Positions 1 through 8,451 of a stretch of DNA of 64,000 nt are shown here, piece by piece. The notes under the pieces were generated by a model, which had not been told where the DNA came from, made no database searches, and saw nothing but the letters and a program-made list of their open reading frames with translations. Within the stretch, counting starts at the first letter, position 1. Every line of letters starts with the position of its first letter. Origin of the DNA: Posidoniimonas polymericola (GTDB lineage Bacteria; Planctomycetota; Planctomycetia; Pirellulales; Lacipirellulaceae); NCBI RefSeq assembly GCF_007859935.1, contig NZ_SJPO01000002.1, positions 496,001 through 560,000 of the forward strand, read 5' to 3'. Both the position numbers and the translations under genes were made by a program.

Positions 1-2
1 AG

Positions 3-815
3 CAAAGGCGGCAAGCCAAGTGGAACTTCACCAAGAAGAGCATCTTTTCCCGGATCCTGCCCTTCATCGAAGAGCAGGCCGCGTACGACCAGATTGACTT
101 TGAGTACGAACGCAGCAGCAGCCCGTACAATGACCCGGCGCAGACAACCATTGTGTCGACCTACCTCTGCCCAAGTTGGGACGTGCCTCCGGTGCGCTCC
201 ACCTCGGAGGACGGCAGCGGGATCGGATCGTCGACTGCCTACGCCTACCAGCACGGGGCGCTGGTTACCTACTCCGGCTGCTCCGGGGCCGACGCCGCCA
301 CCATCGCCAGCCTCAGCGGCGGGGGGAGCTACTCGCCAGAGGAGATCGCCAAGCTCCGCGTTCAAACCCCCTACGGTCCCGTTTATCGCAATGGCGCCTT
401 CACGTTCGACGTGATCGAGCCCGTGCCGAACCGGTTCTTCGGCAAGGAAGAGCCTCGGAAGCTGAGGCAGATCACCGACGGGACCTCGAATTCATTCATG
501 ATTGGGGAGTTCGTCGACACGCCCTGCGAGACCTACTCTTCCTGCGTCGAAAGGCCCTACTTCAACCGCCCCTGGTACCTGGGCGGCTTTCAGAACGCGC
601 CCTACCACCTGAAGGTGCTGCTCAACCAGCCCAACTCGAAGCTCGACAAGTTTTCGGCGCCGTTTGTCCAGCGGCCCTTCAGCAGCCTGCACACCGGCGT
701 CGTGCAGTTCGTCTACTGTGACGGGAGCGTCCGGCCGGTTGCCGAGAGCATCGATTTTCTCACGTACTTAGGGCTCGGAACGGTGAACGGCGGCGAGATT
801 ATCAATGGCATCTAG
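3..815 (+). CDS. DUF1559 family protein, 5' partial
   Basis: The reading frame is open from base 3, so the gene starts left of the window and its pilin-like N-terminus is missing. What remains begins near a segment (ILPFIEEQAAYDQIDFEY) typical of the DUF1559 middle, in the position where the family has an LPYLEQ-like motif. It ends with HTGVVQFVYCDGSVRPV, the family's C-terminal H-x-DG region. DUF1559 proteins are greatly expanded in planctomycetes. They have an N-terminal type IV pilin-like methylation/TM segment and are thought to be exported; their function is unknown. The stop overlaps the start of the following lipoprotein gene by 11 bases, so the two are probably co-transcribed and translationally coupled. 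Family call is firm; function is not known. Confidence 0.9.
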   Translation, partial: QRRQAKWNFTKKSIFSRILPFIEEQAAYDQIDFEYERSSSPYNDPAQTTIVSTYLCPSWDVPPVRSTSEDGSGIGSSTAYAYQHGALVTYSGCSGADAATIASLSGGGSYSPEEIAKLRVQTPYGPVYRNGAFTFDVIEPVPNRFFGKEEPRKLRQITDGTSNSFMIGEFVDTPCETYSSCVERPYFNRPWYLGGFQNAPYHLKVLLNQPNSKLDKFSAPFVQRPFSSLHTGVVQFVYCDGSVRPVAESIDFLTYLGLGTVNGGEIINGI

Positions 816-1368
816 TGCTAGGCGGCTGCCGCCACTCGTTCTGCTGTGCGCCGCCTTGGTCGGCTGCGGCGGGGCCGGCGGTCGGCCGGAGACGGTCCCG
901 GTCAGCGGGAAGGTGCTGCTAGACGGGAGCCCGCTGGCGGTTGGTCAGATCGTGTTTCAGCCCATCAGCGGCGGCCAGCCCGCGGTGGGTCACCTGTCCG
1001 GCGACGGGACCTTCACGCTGGGCACCTACAGCAGCGACGACGGCGCGGCCGTGGGGCTGCATCGAGTTCGCGTCACCAGCTACTCGACGCAAACTGGGCA
1101 ACCATCATCGGAAGCGGGCGGCGATTCGCTGGGAGAGCTCTTGGTGCCCGAACGCTACGCTAACTTCTCGACCAGCGGGCTCGAGGTCTCGGTGCTGGCC
1201 GCCGGCAACGCGCCGTTCATCATCCAGCTTATAGACGACGAGAAAACGCAAAGCGAGGACGGCGAGGGCTCGGGATCCGACCCCAACTCCGACCCAGACG
1301 CGACCGATAGTATCGATAGTCCTGAGGCGCCGGGCTCCGACGTCCTCGAACCAGCCGCTGAGGAGTAG
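805..1368 (+). CDS. Lipoprotein with carboxypeptidase-regulatory-like fold
   Basis: This 187-aa protein begins with a lipoprotein signal peptide ending in the lipobox LVGC at about residue 20, so it should be lipidated and exported. The mature part carries the pattern VPVSGKVLLDGSPL followed by DGTFTLGTY and HRVRVTSY, typical of small planctomycete lipoproteins with a transthyretin/carboxypeptidase-regulatory-like beta-sandwich. Such lipoproteins are usually encoded just downstream of DUF1559 genes, as here. The last 50 or so residues are very acidic (repeated D, E, S, P) and look disordered. The next gene is a clear paralogue. The ATG lies inside the end of the DUF1559 gene. The function is unknown. 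Confidence 0.85.
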   Translation: MASSARRLPPLVLLCAALVGCGGAGGRPETVPVSGKVLLDGSPLAVGQIVFQPISGGQPAVGHLSGDGTFTLGTYSSDDGAAVGLHRVRVTSYSTQTGQPSSEAGGDSLGELLVPERYANFSTSGLEVSVLAAGNAPFIIQLIDDEKTQSEDGEGSGSDPNSDPDATDSIDSPEAPGSDVLEPAAEE

Positions 1369-1393
1369 AACGGAGTTGTTTCATCTGCGTCAA

Positions 1394-1837
1394 ATGAGCC
1401 CGCCCTATTTCGCCCTCCTCGGGGCGGTGCTGCTGACCCAGCTCGGCTGCTCCTCCCACCCCAGCGTCGCGCCGGTGAGCGGGAAGGTCACCCTAGACGG
1501 GGAGCCGTTGAGGTTCGGCAGCGTGATGTTCCAAGCCGTCAGCGGCGGGCAGCCGGCTACTGGCAAGATCCAGGAAGACGGAACCTTCTCTCTCTCGACG
1601 TTCGGAGACGACGACGGCGCGATCGTTGGGAAGCACCGCGTCCGCGTGGTCTGCTACTCCTCCCAAGACCCTGCGGTAGCCGCGGCCGCCGGACCCGCGG
1701 GGGATTCCCTCGGGCGATTGTTGATCCCAGAGAAGTACACGTCGCTCGGCGCTAGCGGTCTCACAGCCGAGGTGCCAGCGGACGGGCTTTCGGGGCACGA
1801 GATCGCCCTCGAGTCGGGGAAGGCGGGGGGCCGATGA
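1394..1837 (+). CDS. Lipoprotein, paralogue of the preceding gene
   Basis: The product of about 147 aa starts MSPPYFALLGAVLLTQLGC, a short lipoprotein signal peptide with lipobox QLGC. An in-frame TTG at 1376 would add six residues, but ATG 1394 gives a normal n-region. The mature part repeats the upstream lipoprotein almost motif for motif: VSGKVTLDGEPL, SGGQPATGK, DGTFSLSTFGDDDGA and VGKHRVRVVCYSSQ. It lacks the acidic tail. The two genes are therefore a tandem duplication followed by divergence. The stop overlaps the ATG of the oxidoreductase gene (ATGA), so the four genes from DUF1559 onward form one operon. The function is unknown. Confidence 0.82.
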   Translation: MSPPYFALLGAVLLTQLGCSSHPSVAPVSGKVTLDGEPLRFGSVMFQAVSGGQPATGKIQEDGTFSLSTFGDDDGAIVGKHRVRVVCYSSQDPAVAAAAGPAGDSLGRLLIPEKYTSLGASGLTAEVPADGLSGHEIALESGKAGGR

Positions 1838-3558
1838 ATCGGGTCTCGCAACCCAGAGGGCCTGGCTGTCTGTGGCGATTTGCGTGGGCGGTGGCGATCC
1901 CCTTGGCCTTGTGCGGGCCGGCGGCGACCGAGACGATCGACGCCGGTCAGTACGACGTTGTGATCTGCGGCGGGTCGGCCGCTGCGCTCGCCGCGGCGTT
2001 CACCGCGGCTGAAGAGGGGGCCAAGGTCGCGCTGATCGAGCCCACCGACTGGATCGGAGGGCAGTTCACCTCTTCCGGCGTGCCGGCCGTCGATGAGGCG
2101 TGGCACCGCGTGGTTGACCCAGAGACGAAGCAGGTTGCTGTGGACGTCGCGGGGATCGCCCGGGACCCCCGCAACATGACGCCCTTCCTGCGAGACGCCC
2201 TCGCCGAGATCGGCAACCCCGGCCGGGGCTGGGTGAGCCGCTACTGTTTCCTCCCGCGGGTGATTCTCGATTCCGCCTTTGTCCCCCGCGAACACCGTCT
2301 GCGGGACCGGTTGACGGTCTTTCGCGACACGGTAGTGAAAGCGGTCGCGACCGATGACGCCAGTCGCAAGATCACGAGGCTCACCGCCATTCAGAGGACC
2401 CCGAGGCCGGGGACCCCGTCCGGTGGCTACGACCGACGGCTCTCCGAAGACTTGGCGGAGTGGTACTCCGCCAAGCCGTCCGACCGCTTCGAGAAACGTG
2501 TTCTCACATTCGATTCCCAAGCCGACCGCGGGACGATCTTCATCGACGCCACGGAGTGGGGCGAACTCCTGGCCCTCTCCGGGGCTAGCTACCTGATCGG
2601 GGCCGATAACGCCGACTCGCCGAATTCGAGCGGCGGGGTTTGCGGCCAGGCCATCACCTACGGCTTCGTGATGCGATTCAACGAGAGCCCCCAAGCAGAC
2701 CACCCCGCCTACGCCCGAGCGCCGAACCTTGGATTCGGGAGCTATCGGGACCGACCCGACGCGTGGGAGAAGGTCTGGACCTACCGCCGGTTGCTCGCAG
2801 ACCACGACGCCCCCTCGCCAGGCGACCTCTCGCTCCAAAACTGGGGTTACCATCCGGCGACCGACGAGTCCGGGAACGACTACCCCTACGGCTATCTGTT
2901 CCTCGACAAGAAGCTCACGGCCCGCCAGGTGAGCAACTGGCGAGGCGGAGTCGATGTTGCGGTCCTCGCGGCCGCTGAGCGCCAGGCGTTTGCGTGGCAC
3001 GACTGGTTCCGCCGGGCGGCGCCAAGCGAGTTTGACCCGGACTGCTTCACAATTGCGGCAGAGGCCTTGGGGACCGGGCACGGGCTGTCGAAGACGCCCT
3101 ACATCCGAGACACGCGGCGTTCGATCGGCCTGGGTGACTTCCTGCTCTCCTTCGAGGACATCAGCGGTGCGCCGCCGTCGCAGACGGGGCGGAGGTTCGG
3201 CGACCGCGTCGCGCTGGGCGCGTACGCCGCGGATATCCACCCGTTGGCAGGGTGTGAGTACAGCGAGCTGGCCCACGCGTCGGACCGCTCTCCCCTGCCC
3301 TACTACATCCCCTACCGCAGCCTGACAAACCGCGACTTCGATAACCTGCTGGTCGCCGGCAAAACGATGGCCCAGACTTTCCTGGCGAACTCGGCCGTAA
3401 GGCTCCACCCCTCGGAGTGGTCGTCCGGGTGCGCGGCGGGCGCCGCCGCCGCCTTCCTGGCGAAGAGCGGACTGTCCACTCCCGACGGGCTCCAGCAGAT
3501 AGGCGTCCTGCAAGAGATCGTGTCCCGTCACACCCCGACGGACTGGACGATCGACTGA
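1834..3558 (+). CDS. Exported FAD-dependent oxidoreductase (PF12831-type)
   Basis: This 574-aa protein has a hydrophobic N-terminal signal segment (residues about 10-30). An FAD-binding Rossmann motif follows: DVVICGGSAAALAAA, then an acidic strand end (ALIEPTDWIGGQ) about 30 residues later. The WIGGQ and the C-terminal NLLVAGKTMAQTF segment are typical of the FAD_oxidored (PF12831) family. That family is abundant in planctomycetes and often found near sugar or sulfatase genes. The substrate cannot be told from sequence. It overlaps the preceding lipoprotein gene by four bases. The presence of a signal peptide suggests action outside the cytoplasm, which is usual for this family in planctomycetes. 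Confidence 0.85.
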   Translation: MNRVSQPRGPGCLWRFAWAVAIPLALCGPAATETIDAGQYDVVICGGSAAALAAAFTAAEEGAKVALIEPTDWIGGQFTSSGVPAVDEAWHRVVDPETKQVAVDVAGIARDPRNMTPFLRDALAEIGNPGRGWVSRYCFLPRVILDSAFVPREHRLRDRLTVFRDTVVKAVATDDASRKITRLTAIQRTPRPGTPSGGYDRRLSEDLAEWYSAKPSDRFEKRVLTFDSQADRGTIFIDATEWGELLALSGASYLIGADNADSPNSSGGVCGQAITYGFVMRFNESPQADHPAYARAPNLGFGSYRDRPDAWEKVWTYRRLLADHDAPSPGDLSLQNWGYHPATDESGNDYPYGYLFLDKKLTARQVSNWRGGVDVAVLAAAERQAFAWHDWFRRAAPSEFDPDCFTIAAEALGTGHGLSKTPYIRDTRRSIGLGDFLLSFEDISGAPPSQTGRRFGDRVALGAYAADIHPLAGCEYSELAHASDRSPLPYYIPYRSLTNRDFDNLLVAGKTMAQTFLANSAVRLHPSEWSSGCAAGAAAAFLAKSGLSTPDGLQQIGVLQEIVSRHTPTDWTID

Positions 3559-3695
3559 CGACCGACCTTCCCGAAGGGCCCGGTTCCGCCGCCGCCGCTT
3601 GGGTTTTGTGCGGGTCTAATTCCTTTCCAGAGGCCGTGCTTCGACCGCCGCGTCACGCCCCTGTTCCAGCCCTGACGCCTTGTGAAGAACGAGAT

Positions 3696-5135
3696 ATGAG
3701 CTACCCCAGTCAACCCCGTCCCACCCGACGAGACGTCTTGAAGTACGGCTCTGTCGTTGCCGCGTCTGCCCTGGGCCTGCGGAGCGCTGCCGCCGAGCGA
3801 CAGGCGCCGATCGAGCGACCGGTGGTCGGCATGATCGGAACCGGCATCCGATTCCAGACCTTGTCGGGCGCGTTCTTCCCGCACGCGGATATTGCAGCCC
3901 TGTGCGACGTCGACCCGGGCCAGCTGGCGCTCGGTGTTCAGCGGATCGATTCCCTCTCCGAAAGCAAGTCCGCCCGGGCGCCGACGCCGTGCGACGACTA
4001 CCGCCGGATCCTCGAACGCGACGACGTCGACGCGGTCGTGATCGCGACGCCAGACCACTGGCACGTGAAGATCGCCATCGAAGCGATGCACGCCGGCAAG
4101 GACGTCTACTGTGAGAAGCCGCTCACCCTGACCATCGACGAGGGACGCCAGATCGCCGCGGCGGTCCGGGCAACCGGCCGGGTCGTGCAGGTCGGCGCGC
4201 ACCAGCGCTCTGCGCGTCAGTTCCAGCTGGCCGCAGCGTTGCTGCGTGACGGTCGCATCGGCAAGCCTCGGCGGGTGACCTGCGCTATCGGCGACAGCCC
4301 CGTGTGCGACCCCCTGCCCCCCCGAGAGCCTCCGGCAGGCATGGACTGGGACCGGTGGCTTGGCCCGACCCCCGCCGTAGCGTACCGGGCGAGCCCGACG
4401 CTCCCCGAATCGGGCTACGGGTCGCAGTACCCCTACAGCCGCGGGCACGTCCACTTCCGCTGGTGGTACGAGTACGGCGGCGGAAAGATCACCGACTGGG
4501 GAGCCCACCACGTCGACATCGCCTTGTGGGCGTTGGGAGATTCGATCGCGTCGGACGCACCCTACGAGGTGACGCCATTGAGGGTGGTTCACCCGGTTGC
4601 GCTGCGGGATGGCTATCCTACGGAGGACGACCGGTTCAACGTCGCGACCGAGTTTCACGCCCGGGTGCGATTCGGAAATGGCGTCGAGCTCGACGTTGTC
4701 GACACCTCCGAAGCGGTCGGGGTCGACAACGCGATCCTGTTCGAGGGCGAGCAGGGCCGCTACCTGGTGAACCGTGGGAAGCTCGTTGGCAAGCCCGTAG
4801 AGGAAATCGCCGAGGCCGGCCTGCCGACCGACGAACTGAAGGCGATGTACCCCGGCCTCCAGGACGGTGGGGCTCAGCTGACCGACCAGGGGCACGAGTT
4901 TGTCGTCGAGAAGCACGTCAAGAACTTTGTCTCGTGCCTGCAGACCCGGGCGACTCCCATCTCGAGTGTCGACAGGAACCGGCATAACCTAAACGTCTGC
5001 CATGCGATCAACGTGGCGCTCAGGCTCGGCCGGAACGTGACCTTCGACCCATCAAAACAGCGGTTCGTCGACGACGCCCTCGCCGACAGCTTTCTGGCCC
5101 GCCCGTCCCGGCCAGGGTATGAGATCGACGTTTGA
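3696..5135 (+). CDS. Gfo/Idh/MocA family oxidoreductase, Tat-exported
   Basis: The start at ATG 3696 gives a 479-aa protein beginning MSYPSQPRPTRRDVLKYGS, a twin-arginine (RRDVLK) signal followed by a short hydrophobic stretch and an AAA cleavage region. A longer open frame upstream of this ATG lacks coding character. The mature part has the NAD(P) Rossmann fold (VGMIGTGIRF), the DVDAVVIATPDHWH segment and the family hallmark EKPLT at the end of the dinucleotide-binding domain, followed by VGAHQRS. It also carries the C-terminal Gfo/Idh/MocA domain with WWYEYGGGKITDWGAHHVD. These enzymes oxidise or reduce sugars and related polyols; planctomycetes have dozens, mostly Tat-exported. It lies 137 bases after the FAD oxidoreductase and may share its operon. 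Confidence 0.9.
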   Translation: MSYPSQPRPTRRDVLKYGSVVAASALGLRSAAAERQAPIERPVVGMIGTGIRFQTLSGAFFPHADIAALCDVDPGQLALGVQRIDSLSESKSARAPTPCDDYRRILERDDVDAVVIATPDHWHVKIAIEAMHAGKDVYCEKPLTLTIDEGRQIAAAVRATGRVVQVGAHQRSARQFQLAAALLRDGRIGKPRRVTCAIGDSPVCDPLPPREPPAGMDWDRWLGPTPAVAYRASPTLPESGYGSQYPYSRGHVHFRWWYEYGGGKITDWGAHHVDIALWALGDSIASDAPYEVTPLRVVHPVALRDGYPTEDDRFNVATEFHARVRFGNGVELDVVDTSEAVGVDNAILFEGEQGRYLVNRGKLVGKPVEEIAEAGLPTDELKAMYPGLQDGGAQLTDQGHEFVVEKHVKNFVSCLQTRATPISSVDRNRHNLNVCHAINVALRLGRNVTFDPSKQRFVDDALADSFLARPSRPGYEIDV

Positions 5136-5534
5136 CCCGTGTTGGCGTCTGTGGTGAGGGGCCCTCCTGCCGCTCCGGGAGCGAGTTGGGCCGACGCCGG
5201 TGGGCGCGACCGGCTCGACGCAGAAACCGGTCTATGCCGGCGGCGCGAGGCTGCCGCCTCGGTTCGAAGCAGGACAATAAGGGGGAGCACGCCCCCTCCG
5301 CCCCGGCCCCGCCAGCGGGTGAGGGCCGACGCGACAGGCGAGGCGGAAGGGGACGTTGGGGATTTTGCAATGAACTCAGGGAGGCGGCGGGCGAGGGAGC
5401 CCTCCCGATCACTCGCAAGATTTTGGCACAGCGGGGGATCTCGAAAGGCGCTGCACGGAACTGCATTCGCTACGCCGCAGGTCAACAATCATGGATTTCC
5501 ATCGCTGACGCAGCGAACCGAGCAGCCGAATGCC
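5136..5534. other. Intergenic region between convergent genes
   Basis: This stretch of about 400 bases separates the convergent oxidoreductase and exosortase genes. Several long open frames cross it, but none gives a recognisable protein or has a good start, which is expected in such G+C-rich DNA. A 6-bp stem (AGGGGG/CCCCCT, 5280-5297) with a six-base loop could take part in termination of either gene but has no T-tract. I see no RNA gene. Confidence 0.5.
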
Positions 5535-7175
5535 CTATCGCGAATGGCCAAGCACGGCCATGAACCGCGGCGCCGCTTCGACGAGCAGCTGGCGGGCCGT
5601 CTCAGCGGCGTCTTTGGGCAGACCGGTGGAGGACTGGCAGAGCACCTGGGCCTGGAAATAGTGCTGCTGCTTCTTGCTCGATTCTGTTTGGGCGTCGGGG
5701 TCACGCCAAAGACGACTCGTGAGCCCCCGGCGACGCGGCTCCACCCACTCGCCGTCCTCTCCCCACGCCGTGAATACTGCATACGCGGCCTCATTGCCGG
5801 GTTGCGTGAGTTCCAGCGACGCATAGTGAAGGCCCGTTTGTTCGTCATCGCCGGTGGTGCGGCGGTCGAGCTCCCACCCGATCCCCTGATAGCAAATCGC
5901 CAACTCGTGCCAGGCTTCATTGTAGGGGAAGTCGCACGAGACAAGGTACCGATCACCCTTGTCGGACCGATAGAGGAAGACCACCGAGTTCTGGCCGAAG
6001 AGGTCGAGTCTTGGCCGGGAAATGTGCTCGACGGATTGCAGTTCTAGTCCACTCAACTGCGGGGGCAAGACGCCATCGGCCACCAAGGCCGCCAGCGCCG
6101 GCTCAAGATCAAATGGGGGCAGAACGCGGTCGTTGCCGCTGTCCGGCGCCCCAAGCAGCAGCTGAAGGGGCGCAACCGCGAGCAGCAACCCCGCGGCTGT
6201 AAACGCCCGCCGTTGAAGTCCGGCGTAGCCGACGGCAGGCGTCGGGCCGGGGGAACCTTCGTCCGGATCCCGGGCTAAGTGCGGCCAAGCCACCAACGCG
6301 TTCCAGCCGAGCGGCACCAAACCGAGCCCCTCCACGGCCTCGCTCTCAGGCGCGCCTTCCCACTCGATGTCGCCGAGCAGGAACCGCAGCAGCCAGTCCG
6401 TGGCGACCAGCAGCAGCAGGGCCACGGTGAAGACGGCGAGCCCTAGCAGGGTGTGGGACGGGTCGACGGTCCAGTCCCAGCCGAACCACACCTCGACCGA
6501 CGCGATCAGAGTGATCCGGATCACGTTGAGCAGCGTCGCCCACAGGACGCCCCCCATCGCCAGCAGCAGCACGTGCAGGAGCGATCGGGACCTAAGCACC
6601 CCGTACAGGGCTGCGCAGGTGACGATCGAGACGACCGACACAATGCCGCTGCACGCCTCATCAACAAACAGCTGCTTGTCGGCCACCAGCAGCGCGTTGC
6701 CCTGCATCAGGTGGTTGACGCCCAGCAGGTCCAGCGCGTGGGACGCCTGGGTGCTGCTGAGCCGCTGCAGGTAGGTCAGCAGGTTGCGGTCGAGGTTGGC
6801 CGGCGGTGGGATCACCAGGAACAAGAGCAGCCAGGCGCCAATCGGCATACCTCGGCCGCTGGCGCGGCAATAGGCCGCGAGCAGGCCGCCGGCAGTAAGC
6901 AAGAAAGATACCGCCGCAAGCCAGGGAGAATGGAGGTAGTAGCTGTACACCAGCAACCCCCAGCCGGCAGCGACCCCGAGCCAGACCCACAGCCTGCTGG
7001 GAGGTGAGGATGACGTGGGCGTGGTGCGCAGTGCGCGGCCGATCAGCAGGCCCGCAGCGACCAGCACGAACGGGAAGTGCTGGTAGTACGGTCGCGCCCA
7101 AAGATTTCCGGCGAACTCGAGCAGCAGCGGCCCGTAGGCAAGGCCGAGGACGATTGTCAGCAGGGCGGCTAGCAC
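5535..7175 (-). CDS. xrtU: Exosortase with C-terminal extension (XrtU-like)
   Basis: This 546-aa integral membrane protein (GTG start) carries the three invariant exosortase/archaeosortase residues: Cys175 in VDEACSGIVS, Arg220 in LLNVIRITLIAS and His241 in DPSHTLLGL. About eight membrane helices lie between residues 1 and 270, and one more near 315-335. The last 210 residues form a soluble, presumably extracytoplasmic domain, making the protein much longer than a minimal exosortase and similar to the planctomycete XrtU form. Exosortases are thought to cleave and anchor PEP-CTERM proteins; two such proteins lie at the far end of this window. It is transcribed alone, convergent with the Gfo/Idh gene. 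The enzyme class is firm; the U subtype is from memory of family features. Confidence 0.88.
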   Translation of the reverse strand: MLAALLTIVLGLAYGPLLLEFAGNLWARPYYQHFPFVLVAAGLLIGRALRTTPTSSSPPSRLWVWLGVAAGWGLLVYSYYLHSPWLAAVSFLLTAGGLLAAYCRASGRGMPIGAWLLLFLVIPPPANLDRNLLTYLQRLSSTQASHALDLLGVNHLMQGNALLVADKQLFVDEACSGIVSVVSIVTCAALYGVLRSRSLLHVLLLAMGGVLWATLLNVIRITLIASVEVWFGWDWTVDPSHTLLGLAVFTVALLLLVATDWLLRFLLGDIEWEGAPESEAVEGLGLVPLGWNALVAWPHLARDPDEGSPGPTPAVGYAGLQRRAFTAAGLLLAVAPLQLLLGAPDSGNDRVLPPFDLEPALAALVADGVLPPQLSGLELQSVEHISRPRLDLFGQNSVVFLYRSDKGDRYLVSCDFPYNEAWHELAICYQGIGWELDRRTTGDDEQTGLHYASLELTQPGNEAAYAVFTAWGEDGEWVEPRRRGLTSRLWRDPDAQTESSKKQQHYFQAQVLCQSSTGLPKDAAETARQLLVEAAPRFMAVLGHSR

Positions 7176-7217
7176 GGTCGGTGAAATTCTCGGAGGAGGT
7201 ATGAGGCGGGCCGCTCC

Positions 7218-7247
7218 AGTATAAGTTAAGGGTCGAACGTGGGCTAA
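7218..7247 (-). promoter_or_regulatory. Possible promoter of the exosortase gene
   Basis: On the minus strand TATACT (7218-7223, 5 of 6 to the -10 consensus) lies 18 bases after TTAGCC (7242-7247, weak -35). The -10 is about 43 bases upstream of the GTG start. The -35 box overlaps the stop codon of the ArdC relic. Confidence 0.3.
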
Positions 7248-7530
7248 GGCAGGTCGAGGTTATGACAGTTATGCGGGGGATTGGCGTCGTCCTGAGCCGG
7301 CCAAATCCTGCTATCCGGTTCGCTGCGGATGTAGTCGGCCGCCCGCTGAGCGGCTCCGGCAGCCTGAACAATCAGCTTCTTGTCGCCCGCGAGCTGCTTC
7401 CGCCAGCCGTCGAGGTACGCCGCCGACTGCTCGATCGTCTGCGGGCTGATGCCGGCGTGGGCCGCCAGGAACGCGGCGCCGAGTTCCGCTACCAGCTCCT
7501 CCCTTGAGTAGTCGGGCGACCCGTACGGGC
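7244..7530 (-). pseudogene. C-terminal remnant of an ArdC-type antirestriction protein
   Basis: On the minus strand, bases about 7530 to 7244 read through without stop in one frame. The reading includes SPDYSREELVAELGAAFL, then SAAYLDGWRKQLAGDKKLI and AAQRAADYI, ending at TAG 7244-7246. This is the C-terminal end of the ArdC/DUF1738 family (ssDNA-binding domain plus zincin-like metallopeptidase), found on plasmids, conjugative elements and phages. The upstream HExxH-containing metallopeptidase part and the ssDNA-binding domain are gone: before about 7530 the frame no longer resembles the family, and there is no start codon. It is therefore a decayed gene end, not a functional gene. Confidence 0.72.
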
Positions 7531-7545
7531 TCAGGCAGTCACCGA

Positions 7546-7690
7546 TCGATCGTTTCAGCGGAACGCAACTCAGCGCGCTGCAATGCGAGTATCAAGAGGT
7601 CGCCGTCCGCATTCGGGTGAGCTACGGCCTCAACGATCTTCGCACTCTGCTTGATCGCCACCTTCAGCTGCTGGAAAGACTTAGGCTAGT
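7546..7690 (-). pseudogene. Unresolved gene fragment with an HPNAD motif
   Basis: The minus strand here reads SFQQLKVAIKQSAKIVEAV, then HPNADGDLLILAL, then stop near 7546. The combination KIVEA plus HPNAD plus LL.L is what one sees in the tRNA-binding (EMAP/CsaA, MetG C-terminal, PheT N-terminal) domain. However, the fragment is short, lacks the rest of the domain, and overlaps a plus-strand frame that may itself be part of the RepC-like relic. I treat it as a possible relic only. Confidence 0.25.
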
Positions 7691-7916
7691 CGAGGAAGAG
7701 GCCGTCTCGGCCTGCGTCGCTGAGACCAATTCGGAGAGCGTGCAAGATGCGCCGCCCAGGGACCGCGAAAAGTTCGCCCACAGAGACCACCCCAATCGAA
7801 TTAAAAAAACAGAGAGGGACGACGCCGTCGAGTTGACCCAGCCGCCAGGAGTCCTCCGGGCAGGGCGGACAACGACGGGGCGATCGGAGGGCCAGCGGCG
7901 CGCCACTCTCCAAGCA

Positions 7917-8207
7917 ATGCGGAGACTTGCTACCGACGGCTTCCGGTCGCACCTGCCGCTCGCAGGGCGACGGGTTGGCTGGCCCGAGATCATTGAAGCC
8001 GCCTACCGGCGCGGTCGTGAATTGCGGCTAAGCAGGCGAGAGTGGGCGAACGCCTGTCAGGTGCTCGGCCGCGAGCAGGCTTCGCTCTGCCTGATGCTGA
8101 CGGACCAGGCCACGTGTAGGCGGGCAGGGGAGGTGAGGTACCCCAATGCCTATTCTCGGGAGCTGGTCGAGCGGGCGAGGCGAGGGGGCCTGCGGTTTGG
8201 GCAGTGA
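7917..8207 (+). pseudogene. RepC-like plasmid replication protein, C-terminal fragment
   Basis: From ATG 7917 the plus strand encodes about 96 residues. They include GWPEIIEAAYRRGRELRLS, EWANACQVLGREQASLCLML and VRYPNAYSRELVERARRGG. This matches the pattern I know from the C-terminal domain of RepC-type replication initiators: W.eiv.AA, LgiS...W..AC..mGR..Aa, and then .P.aYlr.lv.RA..Gel. The frame stays open upstream to about 7617, but that part is not clearly related. There is no ribosome site at 7917. With the ArdC relic next door this looks like debris of a plasmid or integrative element. The RepC assignment rests on motif spacing alone and needs a profile search. Confidence 0.42.
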
Positions 8208-8451
8208 CAGGGCAGCTCTGGTTGGGGGAGTTGGAGTTGTGCCCGGGCAGCCGTGTGGACGCCAGGCGACCACTCGGCGAATGTTCGCAACCTACCTGCG
8301 GATCAAGGGTTGGGGATATTTCGTCTCATCCCTTGCGTCGGGCAGACAGAGTGCGACAATCTGGGGTAGGTCGGTAAACCGTCCTAGTGCGGGCCAGGCG
8401 GCTCCTACCTTCAGCCCTAGCTATCCACCCACCTTCCCCCCCGTCGCCGCC

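Noticed and set aside
3417-3695. Long upstream extension of the Gfo/Idh/MocA gene
   Set aside because: The Tat signal peptide starting at 3696 marks the true N-terminus; the upstream part overlaps the preceding gene and has no coding character.
5132-5563. Open frames across the intergenic region at 5.1-5.5 kb on both strands
   Set aside because: Low-complexity arginine/proline-rich translations typical of G+C-rich non-coding DNA, no start signal and no recognisable family.
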